A stretch of DNA of 64,000 bases from a candidate division KSB1 bacterium. GTDB taxonomy: Bacteria > Zhuqueibacterota > Zhuqueibacteria > Thermofontimicrobiales > Thermofontimicrobiaceae. The translations under genes and the position numbers were made by a program. Each line of letters opens with the position of its first letter. Position 1 is the first letter of the stretch. Positions 56,974 through 64,000 of this stretch are shown here, one piece after another. The notes under the pieces were generated by a model. The model was not told the origin of the DNA. It saw nothing but the letters and a program-made list of their open reading frames with translations, and ran no database searches. The stretch covers positions 104,404 to 168,403 of the forward strand of contig JAPDPQ010000011.1 of assembly GCA_034506395.1 (NCBI GenBank), given 5' to 3'.

Positions 56974-58608
56974 CCTAAAATTCTAAAACAAAGTCATTGC
57001 AAAAGTGATTTAACATAACTATATTTAGAAAGTTAAATAAATGAAAACAACCTAAAACGAGGTCACTTTGGCAATGAACAATCAAAGCCATAAAAAATCC
57101 CAGTTCCAATCTAAAGAGGTAAAGCATTCTTTCACTGGTAACCAATTAACCCCATCTGCGGTACTTTCTCCAATCATGAAATATATCAATAAATTAAAAT
57201 TAGGTTTAAGTCTCAATCATTTATTTCCCACCCTGATGCACAATGCCACCAAATTTACCACGGTTCAAATTCTGCTGTCAGTGGTGTTAGCATCATTTGC
57301 TGGTATCAATCGGCTGAAACGGTTTGCGGCTTTTACTCATGACGCCCTGGTCAAGGTGCTGTTGGATTTAGAGACAGGATTGAACAAAGATGTGATTAGC
57401 ACCCGCCTCAAAGCGTTAGGTCAAGCTGGCGCCATTTTGCTTCAGGAACATTTGTTTAAGTTAACAACCCGCTGGTTGACCAAGAGCCAATTGGAAAGCA
57501 TTACCCTGGATGCTGATTCCACTGTTAAAACGGTGTATGGTAATCAACAAGGCGCTGAAAAGGGCTATAACCATAAAAAGCCGGGAGCTAACAGTTATCA
57601 TCCGATGTTAGCCTTTGTCAGTCAACTGAAGCTGGTCGTTAATAGTTGGTTTCGTTGTGGTTCGGCTTACACCTCCAATGGCATTTGTGAATTTATTAAT
57701 CAGACCCAAGCCCTGCTACCGTCGAATATCAAGCAGGTATTTTTCCGCGCCGACAGCCGATTTTTTAATGGTGCCTTATTTGATTTATTAGAAAGTTTTC
57801 ATTGGACGTATTTAATCAAAGTTAAGTTGAAAAATTTACAATCGTTGTTAGCAAGTCAAAACTGGTATCCTTTACCAGGCCATCCTGATCTGGCCATTTG
57901 TGAATTCCAATATCAAGGGAAATCTTGGACCAAGAAGCGAACCTTAAAAGCCATTCGCATCATCACCGAGTGGGTACCAGCCGATTTCATGGGCATCAGG
58001 CAATGGATTCCCAAATATGAATATGCCTGTCATTGCAGCAACTTAACAGTTGACGTACTTGAGTTGCATGAATTATATAAACACCGTTCCACCAGTGAAA
58101 CCTGGATCGAGCAGGTTAAAAATCAACTGTTAGCTGGGGGGACTTTAACCGATGATTTTCATGCCAACGACATCTTATGGCAGTTGAATGTATTGGCGTA
58201 CAATTTATCGGTCATGATGCGCTATAAAGTGAAACAACTTTGGCGACAAGAGCATGCCACCTTTCGAGATTGGTTCATCAATCTGCCTGCCAAATTGGTG
58301 CATGGTGGTCGTCAAATCAGCTTGAAAATTTATCAGAATTATTACTATAAAAATAGATGGATTGAATTGGATCGAATGTTACAGTTGTCCTAATAGCTAA
58401 AAAAAATAAAATAAGTTGACCCTCAGGAATTTAATCCTAATAAGAGGTGTACGCATCAGCGTCAAAATTTAAGCTATTTCTAGCATAAAAATCAGAAAAA
58501 TCTAATAAATTCGCCTTAAAATTTAGCAATCAGAACTTGAATTCAAGAACCAATAGCCAAAATCAAGTTTTTTTTTATTGGTCTAAATTTTCATTTTAGA
58601 AATCTAGG
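56974..58608 (+). mobile_element. IS1380-family insertion sequence, about 1.64 kb
   Basis: Imperfect terminal inverted repeats flank the transposase: left CCTAAAATTCTAAAAC from 56974; right, read on the minus strand, CCTAGATTTCTAAAAT ending at 58608 (13 of 16 match). The CCTAGATTCT-like start recalls ISEcp1 of the same family. Length fits the family. The flanks (TATTA left, TTGAA right) show no target-site duplication, suggesting rearrangement after insertion, consistent with the truncated gene on its left side. Confidence 0.8.
57074..58393 (+). CDS. IS1380-family transposase
   Basis: 439 aa, apparently intact. DDE-type signatures of the IS1380 family: LDADSTVKTVYGNQQGAEKGYN (first Asp), GANSYHPMLAFVSQL, QVFFRADSRFFNGALFD (second Asp) and STSETWIEQVKNQLLAGG (Glu), followed by WQLNVLAYNLSVMMR. 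The family normally moves by cut-and-paste. A TTG two codons earlier (57068) is an alternative start; GAGG lies upstream. Its base composition is slightly more AT-rich than its neighbours. Probably still capable of expression. Confidence 0.93.
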   Translation: MNNQSHKKSQFQSKEVKHSFTGNQLTPSAVLSPIMKYINKLKLGLSLNHLFPTLMHNATKFTTVQILLSVVLASFAGINRLKRFAAFTHDALVKVLLDLETGLNKDVISTRLKALGQAGAILLQEHLFKLTTRWLTKSQLESITLDADSTVKTVYGNQQGAEKGYNHKKPGANSYHPMLAFVSQLKLVVNSWFRCGSAYTSNGICEFINQTQALLPSNIKQVFFRADSRFFNGALFDLLESFHWTYLIKVKLKNLQSLLASQNWYPLPGHPDLAICEFQYQGKSWTKKRTLKAIRIITEWVPADFMGIRQWIPKYEYACHCSNLTVDVLELHELYKHRSTSETWIEQVKNQLLAGGTLTDDFHANDILWQLNVLAYNLSVMMRYKVKQLWRQEHATFRDWFINLPAKLVHGGRQISLKIYQNYYYKNRWIELDRMLQLS

Positions 58609-58726
58609 TTGAATTTAGCAATTTCTCGAAGGCAAAAAAGCTGCTCGCTGGTGTATTTTCGATCAAGAGCCTTCCATAGGCAACCATGATCGAATATGCA
58701 ACAAGGCTTTTACGACTTATCAAATT

Positions 58727-59140
58727 TTATGATTTCGGATAAACATCAAAGCCCATCACTTGAAAATGCTCGTCCATTGAACATACTTTTTGAATAGCAT
58801 ACTCTCGCATCAAAACAAAAGACGTACAATCTGTAAAGCTAAAGTGATGATCCTGATATTTTTTCATCAACGCCCATGCTGCAAGATCAATTTCCTGCGT
58901 AACACGAATAATACTACAAATTTCTTCATTCCAGAGTGAATCAATAAATGGACTAAATTTCTCGAAGGGAATCTTTCGAAATCTAAAGAGAGTTATCAAT
59001 TCATCAACAACATAATTTGAGGTCACAAAGCGCTCATCTTGACTCTTTAAAATATTTACAACTTTTTTATGCTCGGCATCGCTTCTATCGACGAAGGCAT
59101 AAAGAGCACCTGTATCAATGAAAAAGTTGTTAGCGCTCAT
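58727..59140 (-). CDS. PIN-domain ribonuclease toxin (VapC-like)
   Basis: 137 aa. PIN acidic residues: Asp in FFIDTGALYAFVD, Glu in VVDELITLF, Asp in FSFTDCTSFVLM, Asp in VCSMDEHF. VapC-type toxins cleave tRNA or rRNA when freed from antitoxin. Its ATG overlaps the end of the small upstream gene by 11 nt, as in toxin-antitoxin pairs. It lies between the IS and the intact OYE-GltD gene. Confidence 0.88.
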   Translation of the reverse strand: MSANNFFIDTGALYAFVDRSDAEHKKVVNILKSQDERFVTSNYVVDELITLFRFRKIPFEKFSPFIDSLWNEEICSIIRVTQEIDLAAWALMKKYQDHHFSFTDCTSFVLMREYAIQKVCSMDEHFQVMGFDVYPKS

Positions 59141-59357
59141 AAATGATTTTATCCACACTTTTAGAAGTATCCATGAATCCCGATTCTATTATTCCTTGAA
59201 ATTTAAAAAATCGACGTTTTTGTTCTTTGATCGAATTTGAATTATTATGGGATAATAAATAAACCAGGACTTTAACTTTCTGGTTATTAAATTTTTGCAA
59301 TCCATCAAAGGAAATAGACCCATCTTTGATGGTGGTGATGGCCTTCAAAGCTTCCAT
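59130..59357 (-). CDS. Putative antitoxin of the PIN pair
   Basis: 75 aa from an ATG with GAGG six bases upstream (an ATG five codons earlier lacks this). Sequence EALKAITTIKDGSISFDGL then KVKVLVYLLSH; beginning with short strands like small antitoxins of the PIN partners, but no named DNA-binding family is recognised. The assignment rests mainly on the 11-nt overlap with the PIN gene. Confidence 0.6.
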   Translation of the reverse strand: MEALKAITTIKDGSISFDGLQKFNNQKVKVLVYLLSHNNSNSIKEQKRRFFKFQGIIESGFMDTSKSVDKIIYER

Positions 59358-59544
59358 ACTAATCCTCGCCATATTAAGTTCATGAAATTGAAATCGTTCT
59401 ACATTGAGTTATATCTGGATTAATAATAAAAATAATTTAAGAATTTGTCAAGACAAATTTTGTAGATGAAGCCAATCGATAATGTTTTTTTTTGGTATCA
59501 GTTGGTTTCATATCTCGATTGGGCATTTAAATATGGTATTATCA

Positions 59545-62163
59545 CTAGAGAAATTTATGAATTGAAGCCGCCGCTCTTATCCCTTCCGCCACGGCCTGCA
59601 CCGCCGTCGTTCCGCCATTGATGATATCACCACCAGCAAAGACTTTTTCAATGGAGGTCTGGAAATGCTCATCTACTTTGATCCAGCCATTAGTATCCAA
59701 TTCCAGAGTCCCCAGTGCTTTTTTCGTCTCATCATCGATCCGCTGACCAATGGCTTCGATGACGTGATCGACGGGGAAAATGTATTCGCTATTGGGAATG
59801 ATAGCGGGGCGGCGGCGGCCGCTGGCATCGAGTTCGCCCAATTCGGTGCGAGCAATTTTTATTCCCTTCAGATGGCCATTATCTGTCACATAATCCAATG
59901 GCTGGGAGAGAATCAGAAAATGGATGCCTTGTTCCAGCGCCGCATCCCGTTCCTTTTTCCAGGCAGGCATTTCATTGAACGAGCGGCGATAGATAATATA
60001 GACATCTCGTGCACCTGCTTGTTTGGCGACCACAGCAGCATCGATGGCTGTATTGCCGCCACCCAGGACTGCTACTTTTTTGCCGACCGATAAATCAGAT
60101 TTGGTCTTAATGCGCTTCAAAAAAGAGAGGGCATCCTCTACACCATTGGGTCGATTGGTGGCTGAGGGCAAATTCATGGAGGCAGAGAGGCCGAAGCCGA
60201 GGAACACCGCATCGAATTTATTTCGGATGGATGCCAAGTTATTGGTCTCGTTTAATGGAAAGCTGGTATGCAGCACCAACCTTTTTTTATCTTTAGCCTC
60301 AAGAAATAAATTATTCGCTTCCTCGAACACGATCTGCGCATCAATGCGCTGAAATGGGATGGTCGTTCCAGGAATGCCGCCGATGACGCTGGCTTTTTCG
60401 AATATTTCGACCTGATGCCCCAATTGCAGCAATTTGGCAGCGCAGGCGATTCCCGCAGGCCCAGCACCGATGACCGCCACTTTTTTGCCCGAAGGTTTTT
60501 CTGGAATCCTGATCGTCGTCAATCCCAGCTCCCTCGCCTGACGGGCAATGGCTCGCTGAATTTCAGCAATCATGACTGGCGCATCTTTCATGATATTTTC
60601 CAGACAAGCGCCCTGGCATTGGACTTCGGTGGGACAGATCAAGGCGCACATCTCGGGAAACACATTTTTCTCCGATAGGATCGAATAGGCTTTTTCGATA
60701 TCGCCTTCGGCGTAGGCTTTGATAAAGCCAGGCACATCCAATCCCGCAGGACAGGCGAGCTGGCACATCGGCGAGTCGCAATCCCGACAGCGCTCAGCTT
60801 CCCGTTTCAAAGTATCGGCAGCACGCCGACGGGCTTTTTTGTATTCCGCAGCATAAATTTCTTTGTCTCGAATCACGCAGCCCGTGCGGCCGCCATCCCG
60901 CATGATTTGCGAGCAGGCGGAACACGTAACGCAAACCTTATGCGGATCCATCGCCCCCCTTTCCATCAAATCCTTGACCGAATCGGGATAGGCGAATGCT
61001 CCTCTCCCCTGTCCTACTAAAGTTGCCCTGCCCTGTTGAATGATGGCCGCCGCCACATTTGGAAAGAAATGTCGCAGCCAGGAATATCCAGTTCCCACCA
61101 CAGGCAGCTCAGGAAATTCCTGCTGAATCTCTCCGATGATATTCAGCAATCGCACCACACCGACCAGCGGATGCTCATCTGGCGGATTGATGCCCACCAC
61201 AGGAAAATCGTACGGCCGACCGAAATGGGGATTGAAATACGGATTGCCGATGGTGAGATTGATGATCGGATAACCAATCTTGATTAGCTCTCGGATCAGT
61301 GCCTTTGGCTCGCTAAGATCGGGTTTCATATAATCCTTTTGATCGACACCAAAGCCGTACGGGTATTGAATGGCATCGTACACATTGAGTCGGCTGGTGA
61401 CAAAAATTCCCTTTACATTTTCCTTAATTTTAAGAGCCGTTTCCAGCAGAAATCGAGTGCGGTTTTCAAACGGGCCGCCGTACTTGCTATTTTCTCTGGT
61501 GAAGGATGCCAGCAGTTCGGAGACGAGATAGCGGTGACAGGCTTTGATATCCACACCATCGAATCCTGCCTCGGCCGCCAGTTGAGCCGATTGGACATAA
61601 ATCTCTTGCAAATGGTCCAATTCCTCATCGCTGATCAGCGGATAATCGGGCGGAAGGTTATGCAGTGGATCCAGAATTTTGCTGTGATGAGCGATGATAG
61701 GTTTGGGCTTCCCGAATGGTTTAGAATAGCGGCCCGAGTGTGTCAATTGCAAAATGAGAAGCGGATTGTGATCGCTGCCGAAGTTTTGCTGCGCTGTTTT
61801 CCGAGTTTCATCCACCAATTTTTTATATTGATCGACATTTTGTTTGTGGATATAAAGCTGTCGGGGATTGGAGCGGGCTTCGGGCAGAACCGCCGTAGCC
61901 TCGAACCAGAGAAGTCCGCTGCCGCCCGAAGCAAATCTGCGATAACGGCGAAAGGATAGCTCCCCAGGCGCACCATCTGGCTCCGAATCGAATCCCTCCA
62001 TGGGATGAACGGCAAGGCGATTGGAAATTTGCTTGCCTGCGATGGTTACTTTTTCAAAAAGAATTTGAATGTTATCAGAGAAAGGTAAATTCAAGCCCAA
62101 TTCTTCGGCTTTTTTTAATAAGGCATCTTTGTCTTTAAATTTGAATCTCGCATGTTGGGACAT
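59545..62163 (-). CDS. Fused OYE-type flavin reductase and GltD-like FAD/NAD(P) oxidoreductase
   Basis: 872 aa. Residues about 30-410: Old Yellow Enzyme TIM barrel (FEATAVLPEARSNPRQL, LQLTHSGRYS, GFDGVDIKACHRYLVSELL, GGPFENRTRFLLE), then CVTCSACSQ...C, a possible 4Fe-4S site. About 450-540: a GltD-type Fe-S region (CRDCDSPMCQLACPAG, CALICPTEVQCQGAC). About 555-872: FAD (IGAGPAGIACA) and NAD(P) (VLGGGNTAIDAA) domains ending in AGGDIINGGTTAVQ. It likely channels electrons from NAD(P)H to reduce an enone-like substrate. Two partial copies lie at 56 kb. Coupled by 29 nt to the isomerase-like gene upstream. Confidence 0.9.
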   Translation of the reverse strand: MSQHARFKFKDKDALLKKAEELGLNLPFSDNIQILFEKVTIAGKQISNRLAVHPMEGFDSEPDGAPGELSFRRYRRFASGGSGLLWFEATAVLPEARSNPRQLYIHKQNVDQYKKLVDETRKTAQQNFGSDHNPLLILQLTHSGRYSKPFGKPKPIIAHHSKILDPLHNLPPDYPLISDEELDHLQEIYVQSAQLAAEAGFDGVDIKACHRYLVSELLASFTRENSKYGGPFENRTRFLLETALKIKENVKGIFVTSRLNVYDAIQYPYGFGVDQKDYMKPDLSEPKALIRELIKIGYPIINLTIGNPYFNPHFGRPYDFPVVGINPPDEHPLVGVVRLLNIIGEIQQEFPELPVVGTGYSWLRHFFPNVAAAIIQQGRATLVGQGRGAFAYPDSVKDLMERGAMDPHKVCVTCSACSQIMRDGGRTGCVIRDKEIYAAEYKKARRRAADTLKREAERCRDCDSPMCQLACPAGLDVPGFIKAYAEGDIEKAYSILSEKNVFPEMCALICPTEVQCQGACLENIMKDAPVMIAEIQRAIARQARELGLTTIRIPEKPSGKKVAVIGAGPAGIACAAKLLQLGHQVEIFEKASVIGGIPGTTIPFQRIDAQIVFEEANNLFLEAKDKKRLVLHTSFPLNETNNLASIRNKFDAVFLGFGLSASMNLPSATNRPNGVEDALSFLKRIKTKSDLSVGKKVAVLGGGNTAIDAAVVAKQAGARDVYIIYRRSFNEMPAWKKERDAALEQGIHFLILSQPLDYVTDNGHLKGIKIARTELGELDASGRRRPAIIPNSEYIFPVDHVIEAIGQRIDDETKKALGTLELDTNGWIKVDEHFQTSIEKVFAGGDIINGGTTAVQAVAEGIRAAASIHKFL

Positions 62164-62192
62164 ATTCATTCCTTCACTTTGTTCACATCATT

Positions 62193-63188
62193 TTAGCAAT
62201 ACCATTCTGTCAAAATCTTTTTAATGTTTTGCAGTCCATTTCTCATCCTCCGTTCGCAATGCCTCGGCCACTCGGGTCTCGGCAAAACCGCAATCTCGCC
62301 CGCCTCAAGCTTCTTCTTGCTTTTCTCCGCCAGCTTCAATAGCCGACTCATTTCCAGCACGGTTAAATCGGGAAATTTGGATAGAAATGTGGGATCGAAA
62401 ATGGGGATGTCGAAGCTGCCGCCGTGATCTTCGATGGATAAATTCACTTCTCGATCCAAAGTCGCCAGCCGTTTCAATATTTTTTCCCAATCAACAACGC
62501 CCGTTCCCACCTCGCAGGTCATGGAGACGAAGCCCTGCTCGTTCAAAAAAATTGCCCCGTCCTTGCAATGCGTGGCAATTACCCAGGGCAGAATCCGTTC
62601 GGTTCCCATGACAGGATCTTCCAGCATGGTCAACAGGTTCATCGTGTCCAGACAGACGCCGAGGTAATCGCCTGGCTCGGCTTCGCACATATCGAATAGT
62701 TTGATTAGCTCAAACGTGGTGAACTCGAAATGCAATTCGATGCCCAAGATAACATTGAAATCTCTCAGCATCTGTCGCTGGGTTTTTAGACTTTTTGCCA
62801 TCTCCCGCAGCAGAGTTTCGGTCTGGGGCGAATTGTCCTGCCATCGCATTAGTCCGCCCGAGCAGGAACGAACCACGGACACGCCCAGCGTATTGGCTTC
62901 TTCCGCCACCTTGCGATTGATCTTTTCCAAATCGATCCGCTCCCAGGTGGTCGTGTTAAACGGAATGTGCTGAAATCCGCCCCATTCGAGATAGAGATTT
63001 TTCTCTCTGGCATATTGAGCCAGGTCTTTCAGGAATGGCTTGTCGATCACCTGCCCTTCTTTCAAATTCAATTCCGTGAAGTGAACGCCATCAGCGTCGT
63101 TTCCCTTCGCCCAATCCAGCACTTCAAAAGGCGATAATTGCAAAGGCCTGATGCTATAGCTATCGATGCCGACTTTGAATTTTTTCAT
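62193..63188 (-). CDS. Sugar phosphate isomerase/epimerase-like TIM-barrel protein
   Basis: 331 aa. AP-endonuclease-2 / xylose-isomerase-like fold: KVGIDSYSIRP, GVHFTELNLK, LYLEWGGFQHIPFNT, LGIELHFEFTTFELI, LGVCLDTMNLLTM, IATHCKDGAIF, CEVGTGVVDWEKIL and LSIEDHGGSFDIP, where Glu, Asp and His would bind a divalent metal. Reaction unknown; relatives act in inositol and rare-sugar catabolism. GAAGG precedes the ATG. Together with the downstream OYE-GltD enzyme and the sugar-binding lipoprotein divergent to it, a carbohydrate catabolic locus is likely. Confidence 0.85.
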   Translation of the reverse strand: MKKFKVGIDSYSIRPLQLSPFEVLDWAKGNDADGVHFTELNLKEGQVIDKPFLKDLAQYAREKNLYLEWGGFQHIPFNTTTWERIDLEKINRKVAEEANTLGVSVVRSCSGGLMRWQDNSPQTETLLREMAKSLKTQRQMLRDFNVILGIELHFEFTTFELIKLFDMCEAEPGDYLGVCLDTMNLLTMLEDPVMGTERILPWVIATHCKDGAIFLNEQGFVSMTCEVGTGVVDWEKILKRLATLDREVNLSIEDHGGSFDIPIFDPTFLSKFPDLTVLEMSRLLKLAEKSKKKLEAGEIAVLPRPEWPRHCERRMRNGLQNIKKILTEWYC

Positions 63189-63340
63189 TTACCTTCTTCC
63201 TTGGTTTAAATTTTGGTCTCAGAAATGAAAGATCTAAGATTTAAATTTTTCTGTACCCTTTCAGTTCTGAATCCATTCTTTAATCCAATTGCCGTTTTAT
63301 TCAGCCGCATTAATATAAAAATTTAAAATCAAAATGCTAC
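63189..63340. other. Intergenic part without features
   Basis: AT-rich DNA upstream of the isomerase-like gene; no promoter identified on the minus strand with confidence. Confidence 0.3.
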
Positions 63341-63456
63341 TAAATTTTTTAATCAAAGAAAGCATTCCTAAACCTCGGAGGTTTAGGAATGCTGGTCTAA
63401 ATTTTTTAATCATCAAGAGAACATTCCTAAACCTCGAAGGTTTAGGAATGCTGATC
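63341..63456. repeat. Two tandem units each containing a near-perfect palindrome
   Basis: Two direct repeats of about 58 bp (63341-63397 and 63398-63456) share TAAATTTTTTAATCA and a palindrome starting CATTCCTAAACCT and ending AGGTTTAGGAATG (stems 63363-63391 and 63422-63450, loops about 3 nt). They lie in the divergent region between the isomerase-like and sugar-binding genes. They may be REP-like elements or strong hairpins that insulate transcription. Confidence 0.8.
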
Positions 63457-63474
63457 TTTATCAGAAAAAAATGA

Positions 63475-63503
63475 TTGACATCAATCAAATAAAATGATAT
63501 ATT
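63475..63503 (+). promoter_or_regulatory. Consensus sigma-70 promoter for the sugar-binding gene
   Basis: TTGACA (63475-63480), a 17-nt spacer and TATATT (63498-63503). The start codon is at 63557, so the leader is about 45 nt. Confidence 0.85.
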
Positions 63504-63507
63504 ACGA

Positions 63508-63521
63508 TGTAAACGTTTACA
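63508..63521. promoter_or_regulatory. LacI/GalR-family operator
   Basis: TGTAAACGTTTACA is a perfect 14-bp palindrome with the central CG typical of LacI/GalR/CcpA-type sites. It starts 5 nt after the -10 element, covering the expected transcription start, so a bound regulator would block transcription. The regulator gene is not in the window. Confidence 0.8.
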
Positions 63522-63556
63522 GTCATCAAGATTCATTCGCCAAAAGGGCTCATCAG

Positions 63557-64000
63557 ATGAACAAATGTCGTTCTCACCGTCTCCCAATTTTCATCTGTTT
63601 GCTTCTTTTTTGTCAACTGATTAGCTGTCATCGAAATCTATCCGACCAAACCGAAATCACCTTCTGGGCCATGGGTGCCGAGGGCGAACATGTCCAGCCA
63701 TTGATCCGCCAGTTCGAAGCCCAGCATCCCGACATCAAAGTGAAGGTTCAATCCATCCCCTGGGGGGCAGCGCATGAGAAATTGCTCACGGCCGTAGCGG
63801 GACAATCCACGCCCGACATCTGCCAGTTGGGCAATACCTGGATCCCCGAGTTTCAGGCGATCGGCTCGCTGCTGGAATTGGATTCGCTGATCGCTCATTC
63901 CAACATCGTTGATAAAGAAAGCTATTTCGAAGGTATATGGAATACGAATGTGATTGGTCGCTCAACTTACGGCATCCCCTGGTACGTGGACACTCGATTG
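63557..64000 (+). CDS. Sugar ABC transporter substrate-binding lipoprotein, truncated by window end
   Basis: 148 codons visible, no stop before the window end. Lipoprotein signal (FICLLLFCQLISC). Family-1 binding-protein features: ITFWAMGAEGEHVQPLIRQF, HPDIKVKVQSIPWGAAHEKLL, TPDICQLGNTWIPEF and YGIPWYVDTRL. It likely begins an importer operon continuing to the right, controlled by the LacI-type operator upstream. It differs from the binding protein at 32441-34003, so the organism has at least two such systems here. Confidence 0.93.
   Translation, partial: MNKCRSHRLPIFICLLLFCQLISCHRNLSDQTEITFWAMGAEGEHVQPLIRQFEAQHPDIKVKVQSIPWGAAHEKLLTAVAGQSTPDICQLGNTWIPEFQAIGSLLELDSLIAHSNIVDKESYFEGIWNTNVIGRSTYGIPWYVDTRL

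Noticed and set aside
56860..58440. Alternative IS ends at AGTAACTTGACC (left) and AAGTTGACCC (right)
   Set aside because: These match as direct, not inverted, sequences; the CCTA...TTCTAAAA pair is inverted and gives the expected family length.

Overview
The window looks like chromosomal DNA of a Gram-negative, non-model bacterium of moderate GC. Many lipoproteins, a predicted outer-membrane beta-barrel, a beta-helix surface lipoprotein and peptidoglycan-recycling genes point to a diderm envelope. Most genes have a clear GGAGG-type ribosome binding site, and two near-perfect TTGAC(A/T)-17-TATATT promoters are visible. This argues against typical Bacteroidota expression signals. MenA-like and B12/radical-SAM enzymes, large GAF-domain kinases and a VTE5/VTE6-like fusion would suit an FCB-group lineage such as KSB1/Calditrichota. 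That placement is inference, not proof. No rRNA, tRNA or CRISPR array was seen.

Layout, left to right. 1-7.2 kb: a sigma-factor-like overlapping gene pair, a STAS protein, a MenA-like prenyltransferase, a B12-binding radical SAM enzyme, a YitT-type membrane protein and an SPL-like radical SAM protein. 7.2-16.3 kb: one tightly packed minus-strand signalling operon with two giant multi-GAF histidine kinases (1102 and 910 aa), two stand-alone receivers, an NtrC-type sigma-54 activator, and a receiver fused to a TIR/deoxyribosyltransferase-like domain. This operon is the most interesting block in the window. 16.5-25.4 kb: an archaeal-type phosphopantetheine adenylyltransferase-like gene, an RsbW-like kinase, an outer-membrane barrel, DUF502, FtsB-like and enolase genes, and a prenol kinase / prenyl-phosphate kinase (VTE5-VTE6-like) fusion. 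25.4-26.8 kb: a long gene-free AT-rich stretch with DnaA-box-like sequences.

26.8-36 kb: a degenerate receiver-DUF4388 protein, a pilin-like protein, a PPIase/GroES-like/Nudix group, a sugar ABC importer (binding protein and two permeases, no ATPase) and a secreted endonuclease/phosphatase-family lipoprotein. 36-47 kb: a methyltransferase, an isochorismatase-like hydrolase, a 1170-residue lipoprotein made of 17 SH3b repeats, a VUT-type transporter, a class C beta-lactamase-like hydrolase, and a MurU-like/AmgK-RapZ pair that probably recycles cell-wall amino sugars. 47.8-55.8 kb (plus strand): a YARHG protein, a degenerate amidase-like protein, a beta-helix lipoprotein, a PAP2/IPC-synthase-like membrane enzyme, an AcuI/YhdH-type reductase and an acyl-CoA dehydrogenase.

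56-64 kb is a rearranged region. It holds an intact OYE-GltD fusion oxidoreductase, a truncated second copy and a heavily decayed third copy, together with an IS1380-family element whose ends can be placed, and a PIN toxin-antitoxin pair. At the right edge are a sugar-phosphate isomerase/epimerase-like TIM barrel, tandem palindromic repeats, and a consensus promoter overlapped by a LacI-family palindrome. These drive a second sugar-binding lipoprotein that runs off the window.
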